Assembly (NCBI GenBank): GCA_905221105.1
Contig: CAJNBW010000005.1
Location: forward strand, 62,001-126,000
Source of the DNA: a bacterium
GTDB lineage: Bacteria > Bacillota > Bacilli > Lactobacillales > Streptococcaceae
Direction of reading: 5' to 3'
DNA length: 64,000 bases
Below, piece by piece: positions 33,693-45,645 of the stretch (positions within the stretch are counted from its first letter, which is position 1; each line of letters starts with the position of its first letter). The position numbers were made by a program, and so were the translations under genes. The notes under the pieces were generated by a model, which had not been told where the DNA came from, searched no databases, and saw only the letters and a program-made list of their open reading frames with translations.

Positions 33693-34916
33693 ATGAAACG
33701 TTCTCTCGACTCTAGAGTCGATTATAGTTTGCTATTGCCAGTATTTTTTCTACTGGTTATTGGCGTGGTGGCTATTTATATAGCTGTTAGTCATGATTAT
33801 CCAAACAATATTCTGCCCATTTTAGGGCAGCAGGTCGCCTGGATTGCCTTGGGACTTGTGATTGGTTTTATAGTCATGCTCTTTAATACTGAATTTCTTT
33901 GGAAAGTGACCCCCTTTCTGTATATTTTAGGATTGGGACTCATGGTCTTGCCAATTGTCTTTTATAATCCAAGCCTAGTTGCATCAACGGGTGCCAAAAA
34001 CTGGGTATCGGTAAATGGTGTTACCTTGTTCCAGCCATCAGAATTTATGAAGATATCTTATATCCTCATGTTGGCCCGTGTCATTGTGCAATTTACAAAA
34101 AAACATAAGGAATGGAGACGCACAGTTCCACTGGACTTTTTGTTAATTTTTTGGATGATTCTCTTTACCATTCCAGTCCTAGTTCTTTTGGCACTTCAAA
34201 GTGACTTGGGGACGGCTTTGGTTTTTGTGGCCATTTTCTCAGGAATCGTCTTACTATCAGGGGTTTCTTGGAAAATTATTATTCCAGTATTTGTGACTGC
34301 GGTAACAGGAATTGCTGGTTTTCTAGCCATTTTTATCAGCAAGGATGGTCGTGCTTTTCTCCATCAACTGGGGATGCCGACCTACCAAATCAATCGTATC
34401 TTGGCTTGGCTTAATCCATTTGACTTTGCCCAAACAACCACTTACCAACAGGCTCAAGGACAAATTGCCATTGGAAGTGGTGGCTTATTTGGTCAAGGTT
34501 TTAATGCTTCGAATCTGCTTATTCCAGTTCGTGAGTCGGATATGATTTTCACGGTGATCGCAGAAGATTTTGGCTTTATTGGTTCTGTCCTTGTTATTGC
34601 CCTTTACCTCATGCTGATTTACCGTATGTTGAAGATTACTCTCAAATCAAATAACCAGTTCTATACCTATATTTCCACAGGTTTGATTATGATGTTGCTC
34701 TTCCACATCTTTGAGAATATAGGTGCTGTGACGGGCTTGCTTCCTTTGACTGGGATTCCTTTGCCTTTTATTTCGCAAGGAGGATCGGCTATTATCAGTA
34801 ATTTGATTGGTGTTGGCTTGCTTTTATCGATGAGTTACCAGACCAATCTAGCTGAAGAAAAGAGTGGAAAAGTCTCATTCAAGCGGAAAAAGGTTGTATT
34901 AAAACGAATCAAATAA
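33693..34916 (+). CDS. rodA: SEDS peptidoglycan polymerase RodA
   Basis: A 407-residue membrane glycosyltransferase that polymerises lipid II during peripheral cell-wall growth, working with a class B PBP. About ten membrane helices. SEDS motifs are present: ALQSDLGTALVF, GSGGLFGQGF, ESDMIFTVIAEDFGFIG (catalytic Asp/Glu loop) and LPLTGIPLPFISQGGSA. The assignment to RodA rather than FtsW rests on the shorter length and on genome position. The start at 33693 has TAAGG upstream; an ATG at 33666 is a less likely start. It follows dinG after 37 bases. Confidence 0.88.
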   Translation: MKRSLDSRVDYSLLLPVFFLLVIGVVAIYIAVSHDYPNNILPILGQQVAWIALGLVIGFIVMLFNTEFLWKVTPFLYILGLGLMVLPIVFYNPSLVASTGAKNWVSVNGVTLFQPSEFMKISYILMLARVIVQFTKKHKEWRRTVPLDFLLIFWMILFTIPVLVLLALQSDLGTALVFVAIFSGIVLLSGVSWKIIIPVFVTAVTGIAGFLAIFISKDGRAFLHQLGMPTYQINRILAWLNPFDFAQTTTYQQAQGQIAIGSGGLFGQGFNASNLLIPVRESDMIFTVIAEDFGFIGSVLVIALYLMLIYRMLKITLKSNNQFYTYISTGLIMMLLFHIFENIGAVTGLLPLTGIPLPFISQGGSAIISNLIGVGLLLSMSYQTNLAEEKSGKVSFKRKKVVLKRIK

Positions 34917-34925
34917 GGAGAAATC

Positions 34926-35480
34926 ATGGTTAAAGTAGCCGTTATGTTAGCTCAGGGCTTTGAAGAAATTGAAGCTTTGACAGTTGTAGATGTTTTGCGT
35001 CGTGCCAATATCACTTGTGATATGGTAGGATTTGAGGAGCAAGTGACAGGTTCGCACGCAATCCAAGTCAGAGCAGATCGTGTCTTTGATGGTGATTTAT
35101 CAGACTATGACATGATTGTCCTTCCTGGAGGGATGCCTGGTTCTGCACATTTGCGTGACAATCAGGCCTTGATTCAAGAATTGCAAAGCTTCGAGCAAAA
35201 AGGAAAGAAACTAGCAGCCATTTGTGCGGCGCCAATTGCCCTCAATCAAGCAGGGGTATTGAAAAACAAGCAGTACACTTGCTATGATGGTGTTCAAGAG
35301 CAAATCCTTGATGGTCAATACGTTAAGGAAACAGTAGTGGTAGATGGTCATTTGACAACCAGTCGAGGTCCCTCGACAGCCCTTGCCTTTGCCTACGAGT
35401 TGGTAGAGCAATTAGGAGGAGACGCAGAGAGTTTACGAACAGGAATGCTCTATCGAGATGTTTTTGGTAAAAATCAGTAA
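34926..35480 (+). CDS. DJ-1/PfpI family protein
   Basis: A 184-residue DJ-1/ThiJ/YajL-type protein. The nucleophile elbow is AAICAAPIAL with the conserved Cys (about 101), preceded by LPGGMPGSAHLRDN with the conserved Glu-equivalent region near residue 17 (QGFEEIEAL). Family members act as chaperones, deglycases or glyoxalases in carbonyl stress; the precise activity is disputed. SD AAGGAG, co-directional with rodA at a 9-base gap. Confidence 0.92.
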   Translation: MVKVAVMLAQGFEEIEALTVVDVLRRANITCDMVGFEEQVTGSHAIQVRADRVFDGDLSDYDMIVLPGGMPGSAHLRDNQALIQELQSFEQKGKKLAAICAAPIALNQAGVLKNKQYTCYDGVQEQILDGQYVKETVVVDGHLTTSRGPSTALAFAYELVEQLGGDAESLRTGMLYRDVFGKNQ

Positions 35481-35507
35481 AACGGGAGTTAATCTCTCGT
35501 TTTTTTA
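35481..35507 (+). terminator. Terminator after the DJ-1 gene
   Basis: AACGGGAG pairs with CTCTCGTT (one mismatch/wobble) and runs into seven T. Confidence 0.75.
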
Positions 35508-35549
35508 TGTGGAAAACTCAGGGAAATCATCGCTTTTTTAACGAAAAAA

Positions 35550-35558
35550 TGGTATAAT
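35550..35558 (+). promoter_or_regulatory. Extended -10 promoter giving a leaderless HAD-gene mRNA
   Basis: TGG plus TATAAT (35553-35558) ends 7 bases before ATG 35566. An in-frame ATG at 35557 is formed by the -10 hexamer itself and cannot be transcribed from this promoter. Confidence 0.65.
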
Positions 35559-35565
35559 GAAAGCT

Positions 35566-38090
<2,525 letters not shown>

Positions 38091-38127
38091 AAAATCGGGA
38101 GAAGTAGTTCCCTTGGTCTAAAAAATA

Positions 38128-38136
38128 TGATATAAT
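38128..38136 (+). promoter_or_regulatory. Extended -10 promoter of ezrA
   Basis: TGA followed by TATAAT (38131-38136), about 36 bases upstream of ATG 38172. Confidence 0.55.
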
Positions 38137-38171
38137 CATTACGATTGTTTCAAGTAAAAAAGGAGTTTAAT

Positions 38172-39899
38172 ATGTCTGCTAGCCTAGTAATTTATTTAAC
38201 AATTGCAGTTGCAGTTTTATTGGTCATTGCCTATGCTATCGCAATCTATGTAAGGAAGCGCAATGAAAGTAAATTAGCAATTTTAGAAGAGAAAAAAGAA
38301 GAGCTGTACAATCTTCCAGTTAATGATGAAGTTGAAGCTGTAAAAAATATGCACTTGATTGGACAAAGTCAGGTGACTTTCCGTGAATGGAATCAAAAAT
38401 GGGTTGACCTATCTCTTAACTCTTTTGCCGATATCGAAAATAATCTTTTCGAGGCAGAAGGTTATAACAACTCATTCCGTTTTTTCAAAGCTAGTCATCA
38501 AATTGACCAAATCGAGAGCCAAATTACTTTGATTGAAGAAGATATTGCGGCAATTCGCAATGCATTGGCAGATTTGGAGAAACAAGAGTCTAAAAATAGT
38601 GGACGTGTTCTTCATACCTTGGACTTGTTTGAAGAGTTGCAACACCGAGTTGCTGATCATTCTGAAGAATATGGACAAGGTTTGTCTGAAATCGAAAAAC
38701 AATTGGAAAATATCCAATCAGAGTTTTCTCAGTTTGTAACTTTAAACTCGTCTGGTGACCCAGTAGAAGCTGCTGTGATTTTGGATAATGCTGAAAATCA
38801 TATCTTGGCTTTGACACATATTGTTGATCGTATACCAGCAGTTGTAACAACATTATCTAAAGAGCTACCTGATCAGCTGGAAGATTTAGAAGATGGCTAC
38901 CGTAAGCTTTTAGATGCTAATTATCATTTTGCTGAAACGGATATCGAAGCTCGTTTCCAATTGCTTCATGAAGCTCTCAAGAAAAATCATGAGAATATTG
39001 CGAAACTAGAATTGGATAATGCCGAGTACGAAAATACTCAAATCCAAGAAGAGATTAATGCACTTTACGATATCTTTACAAGAGAAATTGCGGCACAGAA
39101 AGTGGTAGAAGGTTTAGTAGCAACACTTCCTACTTATCTGCAGCACATGAAGGAAAATAATGCTTTATTGATAGAAGATATTGAGCGTTTGAGTAAGAAC
39201 TATTTACTTTCTGAGTCAGATGCAAGTCATGTTCGTCGTTTACAGGGTGAATTAGAAAACTTTGAGATTGCTATTGTTGAGGCAACTTCAAATCAAGATG
39301 AACCAACTCAAGCTTATTCAATTCTTGAAGAAAATCTTGAATCTTTACAGGAAAATCTTAAAGAGATTGAAGATGAACAGATTTCAGTTAGTGAACGTCT
39401 TGCACGAATTGAGAAAGATGATATCAATGCACGTCAAAAGGCAAATGTATATGTTAATCGTCTCCATACAATCAAGAGATATATGGAAAAACGGAACCTA
39501 CCTGGTATTCCACAAACTTTCTTGAAGTTATTCTTTACAGCAAGTAATAATACGGAAGATTTAATGGCTGAATTAGAACAAAAATTGGTCAATATAGAGT
39601 CAGTTAACCGTGTTTTGGAAATTGCAACGAATGATATGGAAGCTTTAGAAACGGAAACTTATAATATTGTTCAGTATGCAACCTTGACAGAGCAACTCTT
39701 ACAATATTCTAACCGTTACCGTTCATTTGATGAACGCATTCAAGAAGCCTTTAATGAAGCTTTGGACATTTTTGAGAAAGAATTTGATTATCACGCTTCA
39801 TTTGACAAGATTTCTCAAGCATTGGAAGTGGCAGAGCCTGGTGTAACCAACCGTTTTGTTACTTCATATGAAAAAACACGTGAGACAATTCGTTTCTAA
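38172..39899 (+). CDS. ezrA: Septation ring formation regulator EzrA
   Basis: A membrane-anchored cell-division protein that binds FtsZ and links it to cell-wall synthesis. It has 575 residues. A single N-terminal membrane helix (about 4-26) is followed by KRNE and a long cytoplasmic array of spectrin-like antiparallel coiled coils up to the end. The conserved start MSASLVIYLTIAVAVLLVIAY and the patch ESQITLIEEDI fit the family. The start at 38172 has the SD AAAGGAG. It is monocistronic, with its own promoter and a strong terminator. Confidence 0.95.
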   Translation: MSASLVIYLTIAVAVLLVIAYAIAIYVRKRNESKLAILEEKKEELYNLPVNDEVEAVKNMHLIGQSQVTFREWNQKWVDLSLNSFADIENNLFEAEGYNNSFRFFKASHQIDQIESQITLIEEDIAAIRNALADLEKQESKNSGRVLHTLDLFEELQHRVADHSEEYGQGLSEIEKQLENIQSEFSQFVTLNSSGDPVEAAVILDNAENHILALTHIVDRIPAVVTTLSKELPDQLEDLEDGYRKLLDANYHFAETDIEARFQLLHEALKKNHENIAKLELDNAEYENTQIQEEINALYDIFTREIAAQKVVEGLVATLPTYLQHMKENNALLIEDIERLSKNYLLSESDASHVRRLQGELENFEIAIVEATSNQDEPTQAYSILEENLESLQENLKEIEDEQISVSERLARIEKDDINARQKANVYVNRLHTIKRYMEKRNLPGIPQTFLKLFFTASNNTEDLMAELEQKLVNIESVNRVLEIATNDMEALETETYNIVQYATLTEQLLQYSNRYRSFDERIQEAFNEALDIFEKEFDYHASFDKISQALEVAEPGVTNRFVTSYEKTRETIRF

Positions 39900-39905
39900 A
39901 ATAAT

Positions 39906-39947
39906 AAAAAGATTTGGTTTTGTGAGAAGCAGAACCAAATCTTTTTT
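39906..39947 (+). terminator. ezrA terminator
   Basis: AAAAAGATTTGGTT pairs with AACCAAATCTTTTTT around a GTGAGAAGCA loop region. Confidence 0.85.
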
Positions 39948-40072
39948 ATTATTTGTCTATAAAATCTTGTATGATAAGATCTCAAGATAAAAAATTGGAG
40001 ACGATTTAAAAAGCAAATCAGAACCTATGTTTGGTCTAGAAGGTTCAATAGCTTTCTAATCTCTCCAAAATT

Positions 40073-40372
40073 TTATTTGATTGGAATCGAAATCCCAATT
40101 AATTTTTCTGAGTAGAGTGTTTTGATATTGGCCTCATCAATAGAGTCCTTATCAATTTTACGTTTCAAGAAAAATTCTTGGATGGCTTCGATTTCGGTTT
40201 CGCGAATAGCACGGTGTTTATTTGAGATGAGGATTTCATAGTGAAGCGGAGCTTGGGTAAAAATAACATCTGTATTACCTGCAGAATAAACCTCAACAAG
40301 GGTTGCATCTGTACTTTCTAGCTGGCTTTTAACAAGTTGCGAGTGTGAGTTTGTCGTATTGATTAGCTTCAT
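40073..40372 (-). CDS. DUF1827 family protein
   Basis: A 99-residue streptococcal protein that fits the DUF1827 family by its N-terminal MKLINTTNSHSQLVKSQLEST and the ATLVEVYSAGNTDVIF segment. It has a small alpha/beta appearance and no signal peptide or membrane segment. The function is unknown. It is transcribed from a minus-strand extended -10 (TGC TATAAT, 40399-40404) with SD GGAGGAA before the ATG. No operon partner is visible. Confidence 0.75.
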   Translation of the reverse strand: MKLINTTNSHSQLVKSQLESTDATLVEVYSAGNTDVIFTQAPLHYEILISNKHRAIRETEIEAIQEFFLKRKIDKDSIDEANIKTLYSEKLIGISIPIK

Positions 40373-40398
40373 AACATTTCCTCCGATTTTCTAATTCT

Positions 40399-40407
40399 AT
40401 TATAGCA
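40399..40407 (-). promoter_or_regulatory. Extended -10 promoter of the DUF1827 gene
   Basis: On the minus strand TGC followed by TATAAT (40399-40404), about 27 bases upstream of the start codon. Confidence 0.55.
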
Positions 40408-40433
40408 CTTTTTAAATAAAGTAGCTTGATTTA

Positions 40434-40582
40434 TACTCAATGAAAATCAAAGAGCAAACTAGGAAGCTAGCCGCAGGTTGCTCAAAACACAGTTTTGAGG
40501 TTGTAGATAAGACTGACGAAGTCAGTGACTATATCTACGGCAAGGCGAAGCTGACGTGGTTTGAAGAGATTTTCGAAGAGTA
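40434..40582 (+). repeat. BOX element, boxA-boxB-boxC form
   Basis: About 149 bp from TACTCAATGAAAATC to TTTTCGAAGAGTA. BoxA includes GCAAACTAGGAAGCTAGC; boxB holds two hairpin-forming stretches (CTCAAAACACAGTTTTGAG and ACTGACGAAGTCAGT); boxC includes CTACGGCAAGGCGAAGCTG. It abuts the stop codon of the NUDIX gene. Compared with the copy at 5125-5227 it contains one boxB. Confidence 0.85.
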
Positions 40583-41035
40583 TTAGTCAATCTTATGCTG
40601 TTTTTTCCAAGATTGGATTGCCCATTTATGACTACCACGTTTGAGGTTTTCAATAGCCTTGTCAATAGGGAACCAGGCAATATGATTAAAATCTTCTAGT
40701 GGTTTTTGTACTTCTTTGAAGGAAGTCGCTTCATAAAGGTAGGCAGGATTGTAGTAGTAGGTATCACGGTGACGAGAGTAGAAATATTCGTCAGCTTGTC
40801 CATAGTAGGTACCAATTTCAGCTGTGAAGCCAAGTTCTTCAATCAATTCACGCTTTAGGGTTTCCTGATGGTTTTCACCTGCTTCAATTTCGCCACCTGG
40901 TAAGAACCAAGCGCCATTAGGCGCTTGAACAAGAACAATTTGTTTTTGTTCAGCGTCAGGGATAACTGCATACACTCCATAGCGTGCAACATAGTCTGTA
41001 TTCGCTTTTTTTTCTCCAAAAGTTGGATTTGCCAT
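40583..41035 (-). CDS. NUDIX hydrolase
   Basis: A 150-residue pyrophosphohydrolase. The Nudix box GGEIEAGENHQETLKRELIE and the following EELGF supply the metal-binding Glu residues (about residues 58-80). The substrate (nucleotide sugar, oxidised nucleotide or other) cannot be read from the sequence. The start at 41035 is chosen because it has SD GAGGA and begins MANPTFGEKKANTDYVARYG; a 21-residue longer frame lacks a ribosome site. The TAA stop is in direct contact with the end of the BOX repeat. Confidence 0.9.
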   Translation of the reverse strand: MANPTFGEKKANTDYVARYGVYAVIPDAEQKQIVLVQAPNGAWFLPGGEIEAGENHQETLKRELIEELGFTAEIGTYYGQADEYFYSRHRDTYYYNPAYLYEATSFKEVQKPLEDFNHIAWFPIDKAIENLKRGSHKWAIQSWKKQHKID

Positions 41036-41164
41036 TGCATTTTCCTCATTATCTATTATCTTTATTATTATCTTAATGGACAAAGGCCAAGCTGTCAAGA
41101 AATTACAGTTATTTTAGTAAAAAGGAGCAGAAAATTTTTATTTTCTACTCCTTATTTATAGGAT

Positions 41165-43423
41165 TTATACTTCTTTTTCAGAAGTTTTCACTTCAGCTTT
41201 TTTGGCAGACTTAATTTGAATCTTGCCCTTGCTGGTCATAACTGCCTTGAGGTCTTTTTCGCTTGGGTTTTCAAGGTAGTAGTCAGTGATAGCGTCCTCT
41301 ATATAGTCTTGAATAGTACGACGAAGTGGGCGTGCTCCCATTTTTGGATCATAACCGAGGTCAACCAATTTTTCCTTGACTTTGTCTGTCACATCGAGAT
41401 GGATATTGTTGCTAGAGAGGCGCTTATTAACATCAGCTAGCATGAGCTCGACGATTTGAAGGAGATTTTCCTTGCTGAGAGCCTTGAATTCGATAATGCC
41501 ATCAAAACGGTTCATAAACTCTGGGCTAAAGAAGTTACCGAGTTCACCGAGAACAGAGTTGGTACGCCCTTCGCGAGCTGCACCAAAACCAACGCTGGCT
41601 TCAGCTTTACCTGTACCTGCATTTGAAGTCATGATGATGATGGCATCCTTAAAGCTGACGGTACGTCCTTGCCCATCTGTCAAACGACCATCGTCCAAGA
41701 CCTGGAGGAACATGTGCATAACATCTGGATGGGCTTTCTCTACTTCATCCAAGAGAATAAGAGAGTAGGGATTACGGCGGACTTTTTCAGTTAATTGCCC
41801 AGCCTCATCGTAGCCGACATAACCTGGAGGGGCACCGACTAGTTTAGCAACGCTGTGTTTTTCCATGTATTCACTCATATCAAAGCGAATCATGCTGTCA
41901 GCAGAACCAAAGAGTTCGATAGCTAGTTGTTTGGAAAGTTCTGTCTTACCGACGCCAGTTGGGCCAACAAAGAGGAAGCTTCCGATGGGGCGATTAGGAG
42001 TCCCAAGTCCAACACGATTACGGCGAATAGCTTTGGCAATCTTATCGACAGCATCGTCTTGTCCAATAACATGAGACTTGAGGTCTTCAGCTAGATGGAT
42101 GAGTTGAGATTGTTCTTTCTCTTTCAAATCACCAACAGGTATGTTTGTTTTCTGCTCGATAATGTGCTCAATTGTTTTCTCACTGATGATAGGAGTATCC
42201 TGGTCTGTGACCTTTTTCTTTTGCATTTCCTTATACTTGGCAATCTGATCGCGAAAGTAGGCGGCCTTCTCAAAATCTTCCTCTCGTGTAGCTTGAGATT
42301 TGAGATTTTCAGCCTCAATCAAGCGCTGATCAATTACTTTAGGATCTACAAAATTCAAGGTCAAGTTCATCTTAGAGCCCGCTTCATCTAGGAGGTCAAT
42401 GGCCTTGTCAGGTAAGAAGCGATCTTGGATGTAGCGATTGGAAAGAGTTGCAGCTGCTTCAATTGCAGCATCGGTATATTGAACGTGGTGATAGTCTTCG
42501 TATTTCTTTTGAATGCCTTTGAGGATAGTGATTGTTTCTTCCACTGTTGGTTCATCGACTTTAACAGGTTGCATACGGCGTTCTAGGGCAGCATCTTTTT
42601 CAATGATGCGGTATTCATTGAGGGTAGTGGCACCGACCAGTTGCAGTTCACCACGAGCAAGGGCTGGCTTGAGGATATTTCCTGCATCCATATTGCCATC
42701 GCCTGCAGAACCAGCGCCGACAATTTCATGGATTTCATCGATAAAGAGAATGATGTCCTCACGTTTGCGAATTTCTTCCATGAGTTTTTGCATGCGTTCT
42801 TCAAATTGTCCACGGATACCCGTTCCTTGAACCAAGCTAACCACATCCAAACGGATGACTTGTTTGCCTTGGAGTTTATGTGGAACATCGCCATCAACGA
42901 TTTTCTGAGCTAGACCTTCGACAACGGCAGTTTTTCCGACACCAGGTTCACCGATAAGGACAGGATTATTCTTGGTTCTACGATTGAGAATCTCGATGAC
43001 ACGGATAATCTCATCATCGCGTCCAATAACGGGGTCGATATCTCCACGACGAGCAATCTCAGTTATATTGATACCAAATTCTTCTAGCAGGCCTTTTTCT
43101 TGGCTTGGTGGCGGAGTTTGAGCAGATCCACGATTTTGAGAGCCATAACCGCCATTTCCACCATAACCTCCACCTGATTGGGTTGGGGGAGTCGGAGGAG
43201 TATTGTTAGAAGGTCTGAAATTGTTTAGGTCATTGAAGAAATCACCAAAGGGATCGAAGTCACGATTGTTTAAATCCGTCATGCCTTTAAAGAGACTGTT
43301 GTTAGGGTCTGTTTTGATAATCTTGTAGCAGTTTTGACAGAGGTCAATTTGTTTTTGTTTTCCATTGAGATTGGTGTAAAGATGAATTGTTGAGTCGTTG
43401 ATTTTACAGTTTTGACAAAGCAT
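41165..43423 (-). CDS. clpE: ATP-dependent Clp protease ATP-binding subunit ClpE
   Basis: A Hsp100/AAA+ unfoldase that feeds ClpP during heat and thiol stress. It has 752 residues. The N-terminal zinc finger is CQNC...CQNC (residues 3-6 and 29-32), followed by a Gly/Pro/Gln-rich linker (about 75-110) that replaces the usual ClpC N-domain. AAA-1 has GEPGVGKT and FIDEIHE, then a UVR segment ([16 protein letters not shown]); AAA-2 has GPTGVGKT, with arginine finger and sensor motifs. A CtsR box in the leader and the consensus -10 predict repression by CtsR and strong heat induction. Confidence 0.97.
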   Translation of the reverse strand: MLCQNCKINDSTIHLYTNLNGKQKQIDLCQNCYKIIKTDPNNSLFKGMTDLNNRDFDPFGDFFNDLNNFRPSNNTPPTPPTQSGGGYGGNGGYGSQNRGSAQTPPPSQEKGLLEEFGINITEIARRGDIDPVIGRDDEIIRVIEILNRRTKNNPVLIGEPGVGKTAVVEGLAQKIVDGDVPHKLQGKQVIRLDVVSLVQGTGIRGQFEERMQKLMEEIRKREDIILFIDEIHEIVGAGSAGDGNMDAGNILKPALARGELQLVGATTLNEYRIIEKDAALERRMQPVKVDEPTVEETITILKGIQKKYEDYHHVQYTDAAIEAAATLSNRYIQDRFLPDKAIDLLDEAGSKMNLTLNFVDPKVIDQRLIEAENLKSQATREEDFEKAAYFRDQIAKYKEMQKKKVTDQDTPIISEKTIEHIIEQKTNIPVGDLKEKEQSQLIHLAEDLKSHVIGQDDAVDKIAKAIRRNRVGLGTPNRPIGSFLFVGPTGVGKTELSKQLAIELFGSADSMIRFDMSEYMEKHSVAKLVGAPPGYVGYDEAGQLTEKVRRNPYSLILLDEVEKAHPDVMHMFLQVLDDGRLTDGQGRTVSFKDAIIIMTSNAGTGKAEASVGFGAAREGRTNSVLGELGNFFSPEFMNRFDGIIEFKALSKENLLQIVELMLADVNKRLSSNNIHLDVTDKVKEKLVDLGYDPKMGARPLRRTIQDYIEDAITDYYLENPSEKDLKAVMTSKGKIQIKSAKKAEVKTSEKEV

Positions 43424-43463
43424 ACATCTACCTCATTTCTTTCTTTAGCCTGACCTATTTAAA

Positions 43464-43480
43464 GGTCAAAAATAGTCAAA
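43464..43480. promoter_or_regulatory. CtsR operator in the clpE leader
   Basis: GGTCAAA (43464-43470), three bases, AGTCAAA (43474-43480), the tandem heptad recognised by the stress repressor CtsR (RGTCAAA-N3-RGTCAAA). It lies about 13 bases downstream of the -10 on the transcribed side, with an additional inverted TGACCT at 43451-43456. Confidence 0.88.
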
Positions 43481-43493
43481 TTTATATACTCTC

Positions 43494-43521
43494 ATTATAA
43501 CAGGATTGGGGTGTAAAGCAA
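43494..43521 (-). promoter_or_regulatory. clpE promoter
   Basis: On the minus strand TTGCTT (43516-43521), 16-bp spacer, TATAAT (43494-43499). Confidence 0.7.
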
Positions 43522-43577
43522 GTAAAAAGATTGCAGCTTTGAGAAGTTGTTACAATGAAAATTTTTGAGAATTTGAG

Positions 43578-43616
43578 TTATAAAAAAATCCTATTTGTGA
43601 GACAAAAAGGATTTTG
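43578..43616 (-). terminator. Terminator after the DUF1797 gene
   Basis: On the minus strand AAAATCCT pairs with AGGATTTT and runs into further T. It separates the DUF1797 gene from the clpE promoter. Confidence 0.65.
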
Positions 43617-43652
43617 GTTAGACATGCAGGGGCAATCCCAGCTTGTTTTAGA

Positions 43653-43883
43653 TTAGTAGAGAAGTTCGTAAATTTCCATTGCAATCAAGTCAATGCTGTC
43701 AAAAGTATACGTTTCGCGAGCTTCTACATCACGAAGGGTAAAGATTGAACCGTTTTCTTCGTCGTGGCTGTATGCAACTTCTGCAACAACAACTCCTTCG
43801 CGTTCAAAATTACGTTTTAAATTTCCGCCGTCTTTTGCCATTGCTTCAAGGCGGTTGATGATTCTAACCAAATGTGATTCCAT
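43653..43883 (-). CDS. DUF1797 family protein
   Basis: A 76-residue conserved Lactobacillales protein (YlqD/YkuJ-like size class), recognised as DUF1797 by MESHLVRIINRLEAMAKDGGN and the beta-strand segment VVVAEVAYSHDEENGSIFTL. It is acidic, soluble, probably a small alpha/beta dimer, and of unknown function. SD AAGGAG precedes the ATG. Its location between clpE and an amino acid ABC transporter is typical for the group. Confidence 0.8.
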   Translation of the reverse strand: MESHLVRIINRLEAMAKDGGNLKRNFEREGVVVAEVAYSHDEENGSIFTLRDVEARETYTFDSIDLIAMEIYELLY

Positions 43884-44010
43884 TTTGATTCTCCTTCATT
43901 TCTTATCGTTACTATTTTACCATAAAGGAGGGCAACTTGCCTAGAAAAAACTAAGATTTCTCGCTAATTCTACTAGCTTAAAGTTTTTTTGAATAAATTG
44001 GATAAAAGGT

Positions 44011-44039
44011 TTGAATTTTAATTCAGTACATGTTATAAT
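44011..44039 (+). promoter_or_regulatory. Promoter of the amino acid ABC transporter
   Basis: TTGAAT (44011-44016), 17-bp spacer ending TGT, TATAAT (44034-44039), 35 bases upstream of ATG 44074. Confidence 0.7.
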
Positions 44040-44073
44040 CATACAGTATTCTATTTTAGAAAGCAGAGTGACT

Positions 44074-44757
44074 ATGAATTTTTCTTTTTTACCTAAGTAT
44101 TTACCTTATTTTAACTATGGGGCTGTTGTGACGGTTCTCATTTCTATCTGTGTTGTCTTTTTGGGAACTATTTTGGGTGTTGTCTTGGCTTTTGGGCAAC
44201 GCTCAAAGTTTAAACCGCTTGTTTGGCTCGCCAACTTGTACATTTGGATTTTCCGTGGGACACCGATGATGGTTCAGATTATGATTGCCTTTGCTCTTAT
44301 GCATATCAATGCTCCGACTATTCAGGTCGGGATTTTGGGTGTTGATCTTTCTCGCTTGATTCCAGGGATTTTGATTATCTCTATGAACAGTGGTGCTTAT
44401 GTTTCTGAGACTGTTCGTGCTGGGATTAATGCGGTTCCAAAAGGTCAGCTAGAAGCGGCTTATTCGCTAGGGATTCGTCCTAAAAATGCTATGCGTTATG
44501 TGATTTTGCCACAAGCAATCAAAAATATCTTGCCAGCATTGGGGAACGAATTTATTACCATTATCAAGGACAGCTCCCTCTTATCAGCAATTGGGGTCAT
44601 GGAGTTGTGGAACGGGGCTACAACAGTTTCTACAACAACTTATCTACCTTTGACACCACTTTTATTTGCAGCCTTTTATTACTTGATAATGACTTCTATT
44701 TTGACAGTAGCCTTGAAAGCTTTTGAAAAACGTATGGGACAAGGAGATAAGAAATAA
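44074..44757 (+). CDS. Polar amino acid ABC transporter permease
   Basis: A HisM/GlnP-type permease of 227 residues with about five membrane helices. The family signature region [33 protein letters not shown] (the EAA loop that contacts the ATPase) is present in the C-terminal half. The start at 44074 begins [17 protein letters not shown]; the longer frame from 44011 would begin in the -35 box. No substrate-binding domain is fused and no binding protein gene is adjacent, so that partner is encoded elsewhere. The stop shares a base with the ATPase start. Confidence 0.92.
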   Translation: MNFSFLPKYLPYFNYGAVVTVLISICVVFLGTILGVVLAFGQRSKFKPLVWLANLYIWIFRGTPMMVQIMIAFALMHINAPTIQVGILGVDLSRLIPGILIISMNSGAYVSETVRAGINAVPKGQLEAAYSLGIRPKNAMRYVILPQAIKNILPALGNEFITIIKDSSLLSAIGVMELWNGATTVSTTTYLPLTPLLFAAFYYLIMTSILTVALKAFEKRMGQGDKK

Positions 44758-45491
44758 TGACAGATACCTTGATAAAAATTGAAAATTTACATAAATCCTT
44801 TGGAAAGAATGAAGTATTGAAGGGCATCAATCTCGAGATTAAAAGAGGAGAAGTTGTCGTTATCATCGGTCCTTCAGGGAGTGGGAAATCTACCTTGCTT
44901 CGCTCTATGAATTTGTTAGAAGAAGCGACCAAAGGGAAGGTTATCTTTGAAGGAGTCGATATTACGGATAAGAAGAATGACCTGTTTGCCATGCGTGAGA
45001 AGATGGGCATGGTTTTCCAACAATTTAACCTCTTTCCTAATATGACTGTGATGGAAAATATCACCTTGTCACCTATCAAGACCAAAGGTGAGAGCAAGGC
45101 AGTTGCTGAGAAGAGAGCCCAAGAGTTGTTGGAAAAAGTTGGCTTACCAGATAAGGCAGATGCTTACCCACAGAGTTTGTCAGGTGGCCAGCAACAACGA
45201 ATTGCCATTGCGCGTGGGTTGGCCATGGAACCGGATGTTTTGCTCTTTGATGAGCCAACTTCAGCCTTGGACCCTGAGATGGTTGGAGAAGTTCTGGCTG
45301 TTATGCAAGACCTTGCCAAGTCAGGGATGACCATGGTTATCGTAACACATGAGATGGGATTTGCCCGTGAGGTGGCAGATCGTGTCATCTTTATGGCAGA
45401 CGGTGTGGTTGTTGAAGATGGAACACCAGAACAGATTTTTGAACAAACCCAAGAACAACGAACTAAAGATTTCTTGAGTAAGGTTTTATAA
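44757..45491 (+). CDS. Polar amino acid ABC transporter ATP-binding protein
   Basis: A GlnQ-like ATPase of 244 residues with Walker [10 protein letters not shown] (about 38-46), Q-loop [17 protein letters not shown], signature [16 protein letters not shown], Walker [20 protein letters not shown] and the H-loop THEMGFA. The PAAT-family Asp after SALDPE is typical of amino acid importers. It is made from the same message as the permease (1-base overlap) and ends at the hairpin downstream. Confidence 0.95.
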   Translation: MTDTLIKIENLHKSFGKNEVLKGINLEIKRGEVVVIIGPSGSGKSTLLRSMNLLEEATKGKVIFEGVDITDKKNDLFAMREKMGMVFQQFNLFPNMTVMENITLSPIKTKGESKAVAEKRAQELLEKVGLPDKADAYPQSLSGGQQQRIAIARGLAMEPDVLLFDEPTSALDPEMVGEVLAVMQDLAKSGMTMVIVTHEMGFAREVADRVIFMADGVVVEDGTPEQIFEQTQEQRTKDFLSKVL

Positions 45492-45520
45492 TCTATTTTA
45501 AAATTTCAAGACAAGATTAG

Positions 45521-45547
45521 TGAAAAGCTCGACCCGAGCTTTTTCTT
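45521..45547 (+). terminator. Terminator of the amino acid ABC operon
   Basis: AAAAGCTCG pairs with CGAGCTTTT around ACC, followed by T and C. Confidence 0.8.
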
Positions 45548-45605
45548 ATAGTTTGAAACTATAGGATTGCCTAGGAAAGAAGTGTTAGAGGGTACTAGCA
45601 GTTTT

Positions 45606-45614
45606 TGGTATAAT
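45606..45614 (+). promoter_or_regulatory. Extended -10 promoter of folD
   Basis: TGG plus TATAAT (45609-45614), 31 bases upstream of ATG 45646. Confidence 0.6.
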
Positions 45615-45645
45615 GGAAGATAGTTTGAAAGAAAAGAGAAGTGAT

